Below, one piece after another: positions 54,139-63,547 of a stretch of DNA of 64,000 nt. The first letter of the stretch is position 1, and each line of letters opens with the position of its first letter. The position numbers and the translations under genes were made by a program. Source of the DNA: Aquisphaera insulae (GTDB taxonomy: Bacteria; Planctomycetota; Planctomycetia; Isosphaerales; Isosphaeraceae); contig NZ_JAALJH010000007.1 in NCBI RefSeq assembly GCF_011064615.1, positions 119,710-183,709 of the forward strand, written 5' to 3'. The notes below the pieces were generated by a model. That model saw nothing but the letters and a program-made list of their open reading frames with translations. It did not search any database and was not told the DNA's origin.

Positions 54139-55062
54139 TCACCGGCCGCCCTGGTCGCCCGGGGCCAGGGCCCCGTCCACGAACGCGAAGAGCGCCTTGG
54201 TGGCGGGATCCTCGGGCAGGCCCAGGTCGGCGTTGAGCTTGCTGTGAGTGGATTCCTGGGCGCCGAAGACACGCACCGGGACGCTCGCGGACTTGAGCGA
54301 GGCGGCAAGCCGCAGCGCCTGCGCGGTCGTGTCGGGGTGGCCGGCGACGTGCAGGATCAGGAACGGCGGGATCCCCTTGCCGGCGGCCACGTGGGTCACG
54401 GCGGAGAGGTCGCGGTGCTTCGCCGGATCGTCGCCGAACTTCACCCGGTGGCCGTACGTCGGCAGCGGCAACCCGTGGACGCGACAGCGCGTCTCAGCCG
54501 TCTCGATGATCGCCGGGACGTCGTAGGTGTCGCCGTCCACGGGGACGCAGCCCTTGAGGATGTCGAGGGCCAGCCCCTGCTCCTTGAGGTATCGGTCGTC
54601 GGTGCAGACGATCGCGGCGAGCTGGGCGCCGGCGGAATGGCCCATGACCAGGATCCGGCGAGGATCTCCGCCGTGCTCCGCGATGTGGTCGTGGACCCAG
54701 CGGAGGGCCAGGGCGACGTCGCGGATGATGGTCCCCATGTCGACCTTCGGCAGCAGCCGGTAGTTGATGGAGACGAAGACGAATCCCCGGCCCGCGAATG
54801 CCCGCGGCTTCACCTGGACGTCGGACTTGTCGCCCGCCTGCCAGCCGCCGCCGTGGATCCAGAAGACCACCGGCAGGCCCTTGGCCCCCCGCGGTGCGTA
54901 GACGTCCAGCACCTGTCGGTCCTGCGCCGGCGAGGCATACGGCAGGTCGCGGTGGATCTCGAAGGGCTCATCGGCCCCGGCGCGGGCGAGGAGGGAGGAG
55001 AGGAGAAGCGTGGACAGGCACGCCCCGGCCCATCGGCGTCGCGGCTGCGGATTCATCGTCAT
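54139..55062 (-). CDS. Secreted alpha/beta-hydrolase (esterase/lipase)
   Basis: A 307-residue protein with an N-terminal signal ([20 protein letters not shown]). ATG 55062 has GGAG eight bases upstream. Oxyanion motif WIHGGGW, nucleophile elbow MGHSAGAQ, and a C-terminal His in QESTHSKLN give the catalytic set of an acetyl-xylan-esterase/lipase-like family. In a sugar-processing run it likely deacylates a carbohydrate. It follows the anti-sigma gene by 66 bases on the same strand. Confidence 0.85.
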   Translation of the reverse strand: MTMNPQPRRRWAGACLSTLLLSSLLARAGADEPFEIHRDLPYASPAQDRQVLDVYAPRGAKGLPVVFWIHGGGWQAGDKSDVQVKPRAFAGRGFVFVSINYRLLPKVDMGTIIRDVALALRWVHDHIAEHGGDPRRILVMGHSAGAQLAAIVCTDDRYLKEQGLALDILKGCVPVDGDTYDVPAIIETAETRCRVHGLPLPTYGHRVKFGDDPAKHRDLSAVTHVAAGKGIPPFLILHVAGHPDTTAQALRLAASLKSASVPVRVFGAQESTHSKLNADLGLPEDPATKALFAFVDGALAPGDQGGR

Positions 55063-55128
55063 CGGCCAAGCTCCCGGGAGAGACACACCTCCGGCACCTC
55101 GCCGCGAACGGGCCGCGACGACGGTTCG

Positions 55129-55434
55129 TCAATTGTCCCGGGCGCGTCGAAGCGCTTCAAGGATCCGGGCGCGAGCCTCGCGCGAGAGGATATCCGCCTC
55201 CGACGCATCGGGCTCGTCGCCCGGGCGGCGGGCGCAGGCCTCGCGAAGGAACCGGACCTGGCGGGCGAATCTTCGGCACGGGGCACAGGCGAGCAGATGC
55301 CCGGCCAGGGCGAGGCGATCGACGAGCGGGAGCGGCTCGTCGAGGCGCCGAGAGATCAGCTCGGAGGCCCCCGCGCATCGGAGCGTCAATAGCGACAGGA
55401 GTCGTCGCCTTCGCGAGCGAGGGGACGTCATCAT
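55129..55434 (-). CDS. Zinc-finger anti-sigma factor
   Basis: A 101-residue protein, ATG 55434, with GAGGAGG upstream and an ATGA overlap with the sigma gene. The segment RLALAGHLLACAPCRRFARQ contains the H-x3-C-x2-C motif of anti-sigma zinc fingers (zf-HC2). No membrane segment is evident, so it is cytoplasmic. It probably holds the upstream ECF sigma factor; the HCC motif makes thiol/disulphide sensing possible. Confidence 0.75.
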   Translation of the reverse strand: MMTSPRSRRRRLLSLLTLRCAGASELISRRLDEPLPLVDRLALAGHLLACAPCRRFARQVRFLREACARRPGDEPDASEADILSREARARILEALRRARDN

Positions 55435-56066
55435 GATCGCCTCCTCGTGGCGGAGGCATCCGGGCCGAACCAGTTCCTCTCCAGGCACTCGCGGAGCAGG
55501 AGCCGCGCCCGATGGAGGCGGACCCGCAGATTCCCCGCGCCGACGCGAAGCTCGGCGCGGAGGCGGTCCGCGTCCAGGCCGTCAACCTCTCGGCGCAGGA
55601 AGGCGCGGGCGAGGTGGCCGGGCAGGCGGGCGCTGCAATCGTCGAAGACCCGCCAGAAATCGTCGTCTTCGAGCGCCGCGTCCGGGGCGGGCCACCGGGC
55701 CGGGGCGTTCTTCCAGTGCCCGCGGGCGTCGAAGGGATACGACGCGGGGCGGCCGCCCGCCTCGTCGAGGTCCGCCTCGATCGTCGCCGCGGAGCGGTCG
55801 CGGCGGTAGAGGTCGGCGATCTTGCGCCGGAGGATCCCGATGAGCCACGTCCTGACGGAAGCCTCGCCCCGGAACCGGTCGGCCGACTGGATCGCCGCCA
55901 GGAACGTCTCCTGGACGAGATCCTCGGCCGCCTCGCGACGGCCGACTCGCCCCCTGGCGAAGCGATAGAGCGCATCGCCGTGGGTCTCCAGCCAGTCGGA
56001 GGGATCGGTCGCCTGGTCGCCGGGCTCCGGGCGGCGCGGCGGGCCCGGCATCGGGGACGCGGTCAT
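55431..56066 (-). CDS. ECF sigma factor
   Basis: A 211-residue ECF factor, ATG 56066. Region 2 spans about 25-90 (LYRFARGRVGRREAAEDLVQ with DLVQETFLAAIQS, then SVRTWLIGILRRKIADLYRR). Region 4 (about 150-200) is degenerate but present (LPGHLARAFLRREVDGLDAD, LRVRLHRARLLLRECLERN). It shares ATGA overlaps with the DUF1223 gene before it and the anti-sigma gene after it. Confidence 0.88.
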   Translation of the reverse strand: MTASPMPGPPRRPEPGDQATDPSDWLETHGDALYRFARGRVGRREAAEDLVQETFLAAIQSADRFRGEASVRTWLIGILRRKIADLYRRDRSAATIEADLDEAGGRPASYPFDARGHWKNAPARWPAPDAALEDDDFWRVFDDCSARLPGHLARAFLRREVDGLDADRLRAELRVGAGNLRVRLHRARLLLRECLERNWFGPDASATRRRS

Positions 56067-56596
56067 TCGGCGCGACCCTTCCGAATCTCGGACGCTCGCG
56101 GCCGCCTCCCCGAGAGCCCATCGGCGGCGATGTCCAGGGTGGCGTCCAGCGTCACGGCCGGCGGCCACGCACGGGGGGCGCGGATGGCCTTCACGGCCGA
56201 GGCCGCGTCGCGACCGTTCACAGACCTCTCGCCGTCGATCATCGTCATCGGCGTGTCATTCAGCCCGTAGGAGTCCGGCTTGGGGCCCGCGTAGACCTCG
56301 TTATAGGTCATCTGTCGCCGGCTGTACAGCGGGTCGGAGAAGACGTCCGTCCACGGGTGGTTGAAGTAATCGACGTGGAGGGCGACCGGGACGATCCCGG
56401 GCCCATCGGCGGCGAGCCGCCCCAGGATCGCCTCCGCGGCCGCGCACATGTCGCATCCCTGCGAGGTGTCGAGCTCGACGAGGACCCCTCGCTCCGCCGG
56501 CGCGCCATCCTTGGCGATCGCCGGGGATAGTCGCAAGTTGACCAGGATCATGAGGAAGGGGACGAGCATCGATCGCGACGCGGAGCGGACGGGCAT
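56063..56596 (-). CDS. DUF1223 thioredoxin-like secreted protein
   Basis: A 177-residue exported protein. ATG 56596 is used because GGAG stands upstream and a signal peptide starts there; ATG 56623 is an alternative. The family pattern is clear: VLVELDTSQGCDMCAAAEAI with a CxxC-type motif, then VPVALHVDYFNHPWTDVFSD and RQMTYNEVYAG. DUF1223 proteins have a thioredoxin-like fold. It opens a three-gene operon with an ECF sigma factor and its anti-sigma, which suggests a link to redox or envelope stress. Confidence 0.78.
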   Translation of the reverse strand: MPVRSASRSMLVPFLMILVNLRLSPAIAKDGAPAERGVLVELDTSQGCDMCAAAEAILGRLAADGPGIVPVALHVDYFNHPWTDVFSDPLYSRRQMTYNEVYAGPKPDSYGLNDTPMTMIDGERSVNGRDAASAVKAIRAPRAWPPAVTLDATLDIAADGLSGRRPRASEIRKGRAE

Positions 56597-56845
56597 GGGG
56601 ATCTCCGGGCGGGATGCGGTCATCGCTGACGGCCCGGCGCGATCCGATCGCCCCGTGCCGTCCGGAGAGACGCCCGGCGGCATCGGGCTATTCGCGCCCG
56701 GGGGCGAGCCCGAGAAAATTCGGCCGCGTGCGTAACGTCCCGCGGATTGCCGCGACTACTGCCCTGGCGACGGCGTCACGGCCGAGCCGTCCCGCATTCC
56801 AGGAGACCCGGCCTCGATTCAGGATCTCAGACGAGAGGACGAATC

Positions 56846-57661
56846 ATGCATGGAACTTACGTCGCGCGGGCCAGGATGCTCGCGCTCGGATCGCTCATCG
56901 CGCTGCTCGGCGTCCGGTCCGCGGCCGCGGAGCAACTGACGGTCACCGTCCAGAGCAATCAACCGCAGGGAGGATTCGCGTTCTCCCCGGTCTGGCTGGG
57001 CGTCCACGACGGGACCTACCGGACCTTCACGCCCGGCTCCGCGGTCACGCCGGAACTCCAGTCGATCGCCGAGCTGGGGAGTCCCGCCGCGATGGTGTCG
57101 GCCTTCGCGGGCCACGGCTCGCAGGCGGTCGCGGGCTCCGCGCCCCTGGGCCCGGGGGCCTGGGCCTCGACGATCCTGGACGTCGCCGATCCGACGACCC
57201 AGCAATTCCTGAGCTTCGCGGCGATGGTGGTCCCCTCCAACGACTTCTTCTTCGGCAATTCGGATCCGCAGGCGTTCCGGCTCTTCGACGCATCCGGCCA
57301 CTTCACCGGACCCCTCACCATCAAGATCTACGGCACCAACGTCTGGGATGCGGGGAGCGAGGTGAACGACATCAACTTCGGCGCCGCGTTCATCGTCGGC
57401 GACAACGCCACGGATCACGTCGCCGAGAACGGCGTGATCACCAGCGTCTTCGGCGGCGGCACGGACTACTCCTCGTACCTCGCCTCCATCGACGGCAAGG
57501 CCACGCCGTACGGCTATGACATCTCCCACGTCATCAGCGCCGGCGACCTGATCGCGACCATCACCATCAACGCTGTCCCCGAGCCGGCCTCGGTCGCGAT
57601 GTTCGCCGCGGGAGCCGCCGTCGTTGGCCTTGCGGCAATCCGGAGACGGCGAAGGGTCTGA
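56846..57661 (+). CDS. Spondin-domain PEP-CTERM protein
   Basis: A 271-residue exported protein, ATG 56846, with GAGAGG upstream. A signal peptide ends near RSAAA. The body matches spondin-type domains (QGGFAFSPVWLGVHDGTYRT, GSAVTPELQSIAELGS). The C-terminus is a PEP-CTERM signal: VPEPASV, the hydrophobic AMFAAGAAVVGLAAI, and RRRRR. It should be sorted to the cell surface by an exosortase, which is not in the window. Divergent from the DUF1223 operon. Confidence 0.85.
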   Translation: MHGTYVARARMLALGSLIALLGVRSAAAEQLTVTVQSNQPQGGFAFSPVWLGVHDGTYRTFTPGSAVTPELQSIAELGSPAAMVSAFAGHGSQAVAGSAPLGPGAWASTILDVADPTTQQFLSFAAMVVPSNDFFFGNSDPQAFRLFDASGHFTGPLTIKIYGTNVWDAGSEVNDINFGAAFIVGDNATDHVAENGVITSVFGGGTDYSSYLASIDGKATPYGYDISHVISAGDLIATITINAVPEPASVAMFAAGAAVVGLAAIRRRRRV

Positions 57662-57713
57662 GTCGGCCCCTCGTGCCACCCGGGGGCGGACGGATTCGGG
57701 GCTCATCGATCGA

Positions 57714-59687
57714 TCATCGGTAATCCGTCTCGCCCACCGGGGGCGGCGAATAGGCCCTCGGCGGCCCCGCGGCGAAGGTCCGATAGCTGCCGGGGGGGAC
57801 GGCAGGGCCGTCCGCAATCGCGAACCGTGCCTTGCCGAAGTTCACCACGACCCCCAGGCCATTGGAGAAGACCGTCTCCTGGACCGTCCGGTCCGGCGTC
57901 AGGACGCGATGCGATTCCATCGTCGCGTAGGCGACTCGCCGCGACCAGTCGCAGACGTAGCGATTCGTCTGGGCGATCTCCTTTCGCCACCGGGAGTACG
58001 TGGCCCGATCGAGGAAGAACATCGGCGTGTTGCCGTACAGGACGCTCCAGAGGTTCTTCTCCTGCCAGTGCTCGGGCGCCCGGCAGAAGCCGTCCTCCCA
58101 CCGCCAGGTGATCATCACCTCGTCGTGATGGACGAGCGAGTAGAACGGTATCCGATGCGCGACCGAGAGGTTGATGCGATACTCGGGCTTGAGCGGGGCC
58201 GGCAGCCAGCCCGGCAGGGGATAGCTCGAGGCCGTCCAGCGGACCAGCGACATCGGCGTCTCCAGCCAGTGCAGGTTTGGCAGCAGGCAGTCGATACCCC
58301 CCTCGGTCCCGACGACCAGCCCCTTCTCGTTTGCGAGCCGGAGCAACTCCTGGCGGGCCTCGCGAGATCCCTGCGTGTCCATCGGGTGCGACGTGCTCCA
58401 GTCCTCGCCCTCCCAGAACGGGCAGGTCCCCACGCAGTCGATGAATCGTCCGTTCAAGGCGAACCGCGGGGCCTCCTCGTCGAGCCGCTTCCGCGCGATC
58501 GCGAGGCCGGCCCGGGGGTTGATCACGTAGCCAGGCGGCCAGCCATGACGCAGCTTGCCGTCGAGGTCCCGGACGATCGAGTCGGGATAGGCCTCGGTGT
58601 TGAACTGGGCGAAGAGCGAGGCCTTCGGGTCCGGCGCGAACGAGTCCCGGAACTGGTCGTAGCGCGTGATCACGTAGCCGAGGTCGCGGATCTGCGGGAT
58701 GACGCGGGCCATGGCGTCGAGCTTGGGCCGGAGCGCCTCGTCCGGCCGCGACCAGTACGGGTCGTCGATCTCGACGACGGCCCGCTCGATGCCGTCCTCG
58801 TGCATCATCGCGGCGACGGCCTTCACGTCCTCCGCCGGCCCGACGACCCAGAATACGGGCGCCCCGGCGAGCTTATCCACGGTCGGGTTGGCGGCGGCCT
58901 TCTCCTTCAGGGTCCTGGCATATCCCCACCGCCGGAAGTGCCGCCGGTACTCCTTCGCCAGGGCCACGTAACCTCCAGACGGCGTCACCGTGAAGATCAG
59001 CCGCAGCTCGCGATCGAGCTTCAGCCGGTTCGATCTCCAGAAGATCCGCGGCACCGAGAGCGTCGCGCCGGCAACCTGGACGTCCGCCATCTCGTAGCCG
59101 GCCAGGTCGGGCGTCTCGAAGGTCGTCAGCAGGCCGTTGCCCCGGTCGCGATCCACGATCCCGAGGCAGGCACAGTAGGTCGACAGGCCCGAATAGATCC
59201 AGTCCTTCGGCAGGGGGACGAAGTCGGGATGGTCCCGGCGCAGCGGGATCAGGGCGCCCTCGGCGTGGGGGAAGACCAGGTCACTTTCGGGGCGCTCCGG
59301 GACGAACACGAGCGGATACTCGACCTCGAACCACGTCCCCGGCTCCTCGGGCCGGAGGCGGACGATGACGTCCCGGTCGTCGTCCGCCAGCGACACCCTG
59401 ACGGAATGCTCGGCGAGCCGCCGCGAACCGTCGGACCGCATCCCGGGCAGGCGTAGCTTGGCGGCGATCACCCGCGCTTTCGGGTCGACGGTAACCTGCC
59501 TCGCCGCGGCCGGCGGGTCGGACGGCACGACCACCTGCCGCCAGGCCGCGCCGGTCTGCTTGTCGGCGATGGTGATCCGGCCGTCGGCCGCCATCTCGAC
59601 GCGGAGCGTCGCGTTCTCCACGGACTCAGCGGCTCTCGTCACGGCGGTGGCGGATATCACGACGCAGAGGCAGGTGAGGAGTCGCAT
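57714..59687 (-). CDS. Secreted unclassified glycosidase-like TIM-barrel protein
   Basis: A 657-residue exported protein; ATG 59687 begins a signal peptide (LLTCLCVVISATAVTRA). An N-terminal beta-sandwich (about 20-270) precedes a barrel-like region with many aromatic and acidic pairs (ERAVVEIDDPYWSRPDEAL, GRFIDCVGTCPFWEGEDW, VVGTEGGIDCLLPNLHWLE). It resembles the DUF5696/GH101-like glycosidases, but I cannot place it in a family. Likely acts on polysaccharide outside the cell. Confidence 0.65.
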   Translation of the reverse strand: MRLLTCLCVVISATAVTRAAESVENATLRVEMAADGRITIADKQTGAAWRQVVVPSDPPAAARQVTVDPKARVIAAKLRLPGMRSDGSRRLAEHSVRVSLADDDRDVIVRLRPEEPGTWFEVEYPLVFVPERPESDLVFPHAEGALIPLRRDHPDFVPLPKDWIYSGLSTYCACLGIVDRDRGNGLLTTFETPDLAGYEMADVQVAGATLSVPRIFWRSNRLKLDRELRLIFTVTPSGGYVALAKEYRRHFRRWGYARTLKEKAAANPTVDKLAGAPVFWVVGPAEDVKAVAAMMHEDGIERAVVEIDDPYWSRPDEALRPKLDAMARVIPQIRDLGYVITRYDQFRDSFAPDPKASLFAQFNTEAYPDSIVRDLDGKLRHGWPPGYVINPRAGLAIARKRLDEEAPRFALNGRFIDCVGTCPFWEGEDWSTSHPMDTQGSREARQELLRLANEKGLVVGTEGGIDCLLPNLHWLETPMSLVRWTASSYPLPGWLPAPLKPEYRINLSVAHRIPFYSLVHHDEVMITWRWEDGFCRAPEHWQEKNLWSVLYGNTPMFFLDRATYSRWRKEIAQTNRYVCDWSRRVAYATMESHRVLTPDRTVQETVFSNGLGVVVNFGKARFAIADGPAVPPGSYRTFAAGPPRAYSPPPVGETDYR

Positions 59688-59860
59688 CGGGCATGGTCGA
59701 TCTCTCATACTTCGAAGCCTCGACGTCCGGACTTTCGGCAGCTCGACTCCATTCTGGTCGCGGAATCGGTCGGGCACCAGGAACGAGGCACGGAATCCTG
59801 GCATACTACTGGAGTTTCGACCAAGACGCGGCGGGCACCCCGCCGCCGGGGAGTCCGTCC

Positions 59861-60712
59861 ATGAAGCGAATCCGGATCATCCACGACACCGCCTATCACT
59901 ACAAAGTTCCCGTGACCTTCGGTCCGCACCGGGCCCTGCTGCGGCCGCGGGAGGGGCACGACCTGCACATCGACTGCTCGACGCTGCTGGTCGAGCCGGA
60001 GGCCTCGGTCCGGTGGTATCGCGACATCTACGGCAACTCGATCGCCATCATCACGTTCCTGGAGCCGGGGCCGAAGCTGCACGTCCACAGCGAGATCGAC
60101 GTGGACCTGTACGAGGACGTGCCCATCGACTGCACGATCGACCCGATGGCCCAGGAGTACCCGTTCCAGTACGACGCCACCGACCAGGTCGAGATCATGC
60201 CCTATCGACTGCCGAGCTATCCGCACGACGGCCCGGCCGTCCAGCGCTGGCTCCGCGACCTTTATCAGCCGGGGCAGAAGGCCGACACGGCGGAGCTGCT
60301 CGATCGGCTGAACACGCGGATCTTCGAGTCCTTCCGGTACGCGGAGCGGCACGAGATGGGGGTCCAGATCCCCTGCCGGACGCTCGAGCTGGGGAGCGGC
60401 TCGTGCCGGGACTTCGCGGTCTTCATGATGGAGGCGGCCCGCCACTGGGGCCTCGCCGCGCGGTTCGTCACGGGCTACATCCAGATGGCCGAGGGCCAGC
60501 ACGGCTCGACCCACGCCTGGACCGAGATCTACCTCCCGGGCGCCGGCTGGCGGGGCTTCGACCCGACCAACAACAAGCCCGCGGGCACCGAGCACATCTC
60601 CGTCGCCGTCGCCCGGGCCCACGAGAAGGCCTCGCCCCTGTCCGGCTACTGGGATGGCCCCGGCGACGCCTTCGAGCGGATGGAGGTCTCGGTGCAGGTG
60701 GTGGCCCAATGA
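59861..60712 (+). CDS. Transglutaminase-like cysteine protease-family protein
   Basis: A 283-residue protein, ATG 59861. It is a transglutaminase-fold protein: the N-terminal beta domain precedes a core with catalytic C182 in GSGSCRDFAVF, His in STHAWTEIYLPGAGW and Asp in FDPTNNKPA. This family is common in bacteria and includes proteases and unknown peptide-acting enzymes. No signal peptide is visible, so it is cytoplasmic. Its stop overlaps a 34-codon frame as ATGA. Confidence 0.88.
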   Translation: MKRIRIIHDTAYHYKVPVTFGPHRALLRPREGHDLHIDCSTLLVEPEASVRWYRDIYGNSIAIITFLEPGPKLHVHSEIDVDLYEDVPIDCTIDPMAQEYPFQYDATDQVEIMPYRLPSYPHDGPAVQRWLRDLYQPGQKADTAELLDRLNTRIFESFRYAERHEMGVQIPCRTLELGSGSCRDFAVFMMEAARHWGLAARFVTGYIQMAEGQHGSTHAWTEIYLPGAGWRGFDPTNNKPAGTEHISVAVARAHEKASPLSGYWDGPGDAFERMEVSVQVVAQ

Positions 60713-60813
60713 CGATTCCGGACCGGCGGGCTCTGAAGATCCCGCTCCACACCGACCGGATCTCATCGGGTCGGGTGGCGGTCCGGGAGTGGTTCCCCTC
60801 CGTCCCGGCCTGA
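60709..60813 (+). CDS. Possible 34-residue protein coupled to the transglutaminase gene
   Basis: The ATG at 60709 overlaps the transglutaminase stop (ATGA), and the frame encodes RRALKIPLHTDRISSGRVAV before a stop. It resembles a truncated beginning of some larger protein or a genuine small peptide. The overlap alone is weak evidence. Confidence 0.3.
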   Translation: MTIPDRRALKIPLHTDRISSGRVAVREWFPSVPA

Positions 60814-60853
60814 GGCGGAGGGTTGACGCCGCGGGCGCGGCGATCGGCTCACG

Positions 60854-62059
60854 TCAGGATTCCGCCGCGAACGGCTCGCGGGGCGAGGACTGGACCACGG
60901 GGCGGGCCTGGGACTGGATGCGATCGATCTCGGCCTGGGCGTCGGCGACGGCCGGGGCGTTCGTCAGGACTTCCAGGGTGGTCTCGGCGACGTGGCGGCC
61001 GCCCACCGGGAGCGCGACGACGCGGCCGCGTGCCTTCTCGAAGGGGAGGGGATTTGGGTAGTTGGTGGCCGGCTCCAGGCCGGTGACGTATCCGTCGCGG
61101 GCCCCCGCGGTGTTCTTCCAGAGGGTGAAGCACGGCAGCTCGTCGGTCCGATAGCGGAGGACGACCGCCTTGTCCCCGCCGCGGTTGCGGAGCATGGCCA
61201 TCGTCCGCCCGGCCTCGGGGCCGGAGGGATGGGTCATCAGCTCGTGGAAGTAGACCTGCTCCGCGTAGCCGGGCCGGGGCGGGCCGTAGACCTCGTAGCC
61301 CTCCAGGCCCTCGACGGCGCGGGGGTCGCGGGGGGTCATGGTCCGGATCGGCGCGGCGAAGCGGGAATCCTCCTGGAGGAACGGGAATCCGAAGTTCCAG
61401 TGGTAGAGGACCTGCAGGTCGACCGGCTGGTCCTTCAGGTTGACGAACTCGTCGCGGACGGTCAGCCGGTTGGAGCCGGGGGGCGTCGAGGTCCGCGCGA
61501 CCATCCGGACCTGCGGGCCGAAGAGGTGGGCCTCGGTGACGTGGCCCTCGACGACGATTTCGTAAGGGGGCTCCTCCGCGACGTGGACGGCGACGTAAGA
61601 CGCCGGGATGTTCGCGACCTTGCCGTGGAGGTTGTGGATCGTGTTGCTCTCCGAGCCGTCCGGCTTCCTGTCCTTCACCTCGAACGGGGCGCCGTTCCAG
61701 GCCAGGCCGCAGCGGACGAGGAGCTCGTCGAAGCCGTCCAGCCAGCCGAGGCCGCCGGCCGCGGCGAGGTTGACGAAGGCCGGGTTCACGGGGCCGTCGG
61801 TCACGGGCGAGTCCCAGCCCAGGCGGTCGCCGTCGCAGGAGCCCTTCCAGATCCCCATGCCGCGGGTCGGGATGACCGCGAACGAGAGCCGACCGTTGTC
61901 CACCTCGATGAGATCCACGCCCTCGCGGCGGCCGCCGCGGAGCCGTCGCTTGCGGATCGAGATCCGGCGGTCGCCGGGGAACCCCAGGGATCGGCCATCG
62001 ATCGAGAAGCTCTCGACCCAGATGTCGCGGGACAGGTCCGTGAGGACGAACGTCGCCAT
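60854..62059 (-). CDS. DUF4432 aldose-1-epimerase-like protein
   Basis: A 401-residue protein. ATG 62059 is preferred to the much longer upstream frame. Motifs include VIPTRGMGIWKGSCDGD, IHNLHGKVANIPASYV with the substrate-binding His, and LYHWNFGFPFLQEDSRF. This matches the DUF4432/galactose-mutarotase-like superfamily, a beta-sandwich fold that binds sugars. It likely acts on an unknown hexose or glycan end in the cytoplasm, since no signal peptide is seen. Confidence 0.85.
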   Translation of the reverse strand: MATFVLTDLSRDIWVESFSIDGRSLGFPGDRRISIRKRRLRGGRREGVDLIEVDNGRLSFAVIPTRGMGIWKGSCDGDRLGWDSPVTDGPVNPAFVNLAAAGGLGWLDGFDELLVRCGLAWNGAPFEVKDRKPDGSESNTIHNLHGKVANIPASYVAVHVAEEPPYEIVVEGHVTEAHLFGPQVRMVARTSTPPGSNRLTVRDEFVNLKDQPVDLQVLYHWNFGFPFLQEDSRFAAPIRTMTPRDPRAVEGLEGYEVYGPPRPGYAEQVYFHELMTHPSGPEAGRTMAMLRNRGGDKAVVLRYRTDELPCFTLWKNTAGARDGYVTGLEPATNYPNPLPFEKARGRVVALPVGGRHVAETTLEVLTNAPAVADAQAEIDRIQSQARPVVQSSPREPFAAES

Positions 62060-62354
62060 GGGAAGGTGGCCTTCGAGGTCAGGGGTCAGGAGGAGGGGCG
62101 GGTGTTCGCCCGCCCGGGGCCGCGGTCCGTCGCACCGACGCGGCCCGATGTCCTCAAGGATGCGCGTCGGGCCGGCCCGAAACAATGCCCTGCCTCGCCC
62201 CCGAGGGGTTGAAGGGAATTCAGGGCGGCGGGTGGAACACGAACCTTGACGTGCGTATCTTCCTGTCAAGAGAATCTTCGAAATGGCGCTCTCGCGTCGA
62301 CGCGTCCGCGTCTTCCGCATCGATCGGTTCCTCTCCCGGGAGTGAGGCGGCCTG

Positions 62355-63464
62355 ATGAAAGCGATCCCCGTGTGTCTCGCGGCCATCATCCTGGCCGTCG
62401 TCGGCGTCCTGGCGGCTCCTTCTCGAACCGGCAAGGCCCAGGTCCAGGTGGCCGCCCCGCCGCCGCAGCAGGCCCCGGCCGTCGCCCCCGCGGCCGCCGC
62501 CGCATCGGCCCCGGCCGCCGCCCCCGCGGCCGCCGCGGCGCCGGCCTTCACCCCTGAGCAGAAGGCCGTGGCCGACGCCCTCGGCTCGTTCGTGAAGGCG
62601 TACAACAGCGGCGATACCAAGGCCCTGGCGGCGTTCTTCGCCGACGACCTGGTCCTGATCGACCCGGAAGGCGTCCAGACGCGTGGCAAGGCGGCCATCG
62701 GGGAGATGTACGCCACGGCCTTCCGCGACAACGCCGGATTGAAGCTGGAGGCGCAGGCCGGCGAGATCCGCTTCATCACGCCGGATGTCGCCCGGGTGGA
62801 AGGGGAATCGCGGGTCTCGTCCCCGAACGGGGATGCCGCGGAGTTCAATCGCTTCGCCGCGCTCCTGGTTCGCAAGGCCGGCGCCTGGCAGGCGGCGGAG
62901 ATCCGCGAATTCGCCGCGCCGGCGGAGGACATCCCGAGCTATGATCGGCTCCGCGAACTCGAGTGGATGGTCGGCCACTGGGTGGACGACGGGGGCGACG
63001 TCAAGGTGGAGGCCGACGTCGACTGGGCCGACAACGCCAGCTTCCTGGTGCGGACGTATCGGGTCCAGATCGCCGGCGAGAATGCCTCCTCCGGCACCAT
63101 GTTCATCGGGTGGGATCCGCAGAGCGGCCAGATCAAGTCCTGGAACTTCGACTCCGAGGGGGGCCACGGCGAGGGCCTCTGGACCAAGACCTCCGACAAG
63201 GAGTGGGTCGTCAAGGCGACCGGCGTGCTCCGCGACGGGCGGCCGAGCTCGTCCACGCAGATCCATACGATCCTCAACAAGGACTCGGTGAAGACCGACT
63301 CCATCGACCGGATCATCGGAGGCCAGATCGCGCCGGACATCACCGATGTCGTCATGGTCCGCAAGGCACCCGAGCCGGGCGAGCCCGCCGGCGCGGCCGC
63401 CCCGGCTCCGGCAGCGGCCCCCGCGGCTCCTGTGGCTCCGACGGCCCCCGCGGCTCCCAGGTAA
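62355..63464 (+). CDS. Secreted NTF2-like (DUF4440-type) protein with Ala/Pro-rich linkers
   Basis: A 369-residue exported protein with a signal peptide (AIPVCLAAIILAVVGVLAA). An Ala/Pro linker (about 30-64) is followed by an NTF2-like domain (about 66-190; SFVKAYNSGDTKALAAFFAD, LVLIDPEGVQTRGKAAIGEM), then a second beta domain like DUF1579 (MVGHWVDDGGDVKVEADVDW, GWDPQSGQIKSWNFDSEGGH), and another Ala/Pro-rich tail. Function unknown; NTF2-like folds bind small molecules. The frame follows GAGGCGG. Confidence 0.75.
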   Translation: MKAIPVCLAAIILAVVGVLAAPSRTGKAQVQVAAPPPQQAPAVAPAAAAASAPAAAPAAAAAPAFTPEQKAVADALGSFVKAYNSGDTKALAAFFADDLVLIDPEGVQTRGKAAIGEMYATAFRDNAGLKLEAQAGEIRFITPDVARVEGESRVSSPNGDAAEFNRFAALLVRKAGAWQAAEIREFAAPAEDIPSYDRLRELEWMVGHWVDDGGDVKVEADVDWADNASFLVRTYRVQIAGENASSGTMFIGWDPQSGQIKSWNFDSEGGHGEGLWTKTSDKEWVVKATGVLRDGRPSSSTQIHTILNKDSVKTDSIDRIIGGQIAPDITDVVMVRKAPEPGEPAGAAAPAPAAAPAAPVAPTAPAAPR

Positions 63465-63547
63465 CCGCATTTCGACCTGCCCGATTCGACCGATCCCGCG
63501 ACGACTCTCCCAATCCGCCACATCCGCCCGGCGCGCGAGGACCTTCC

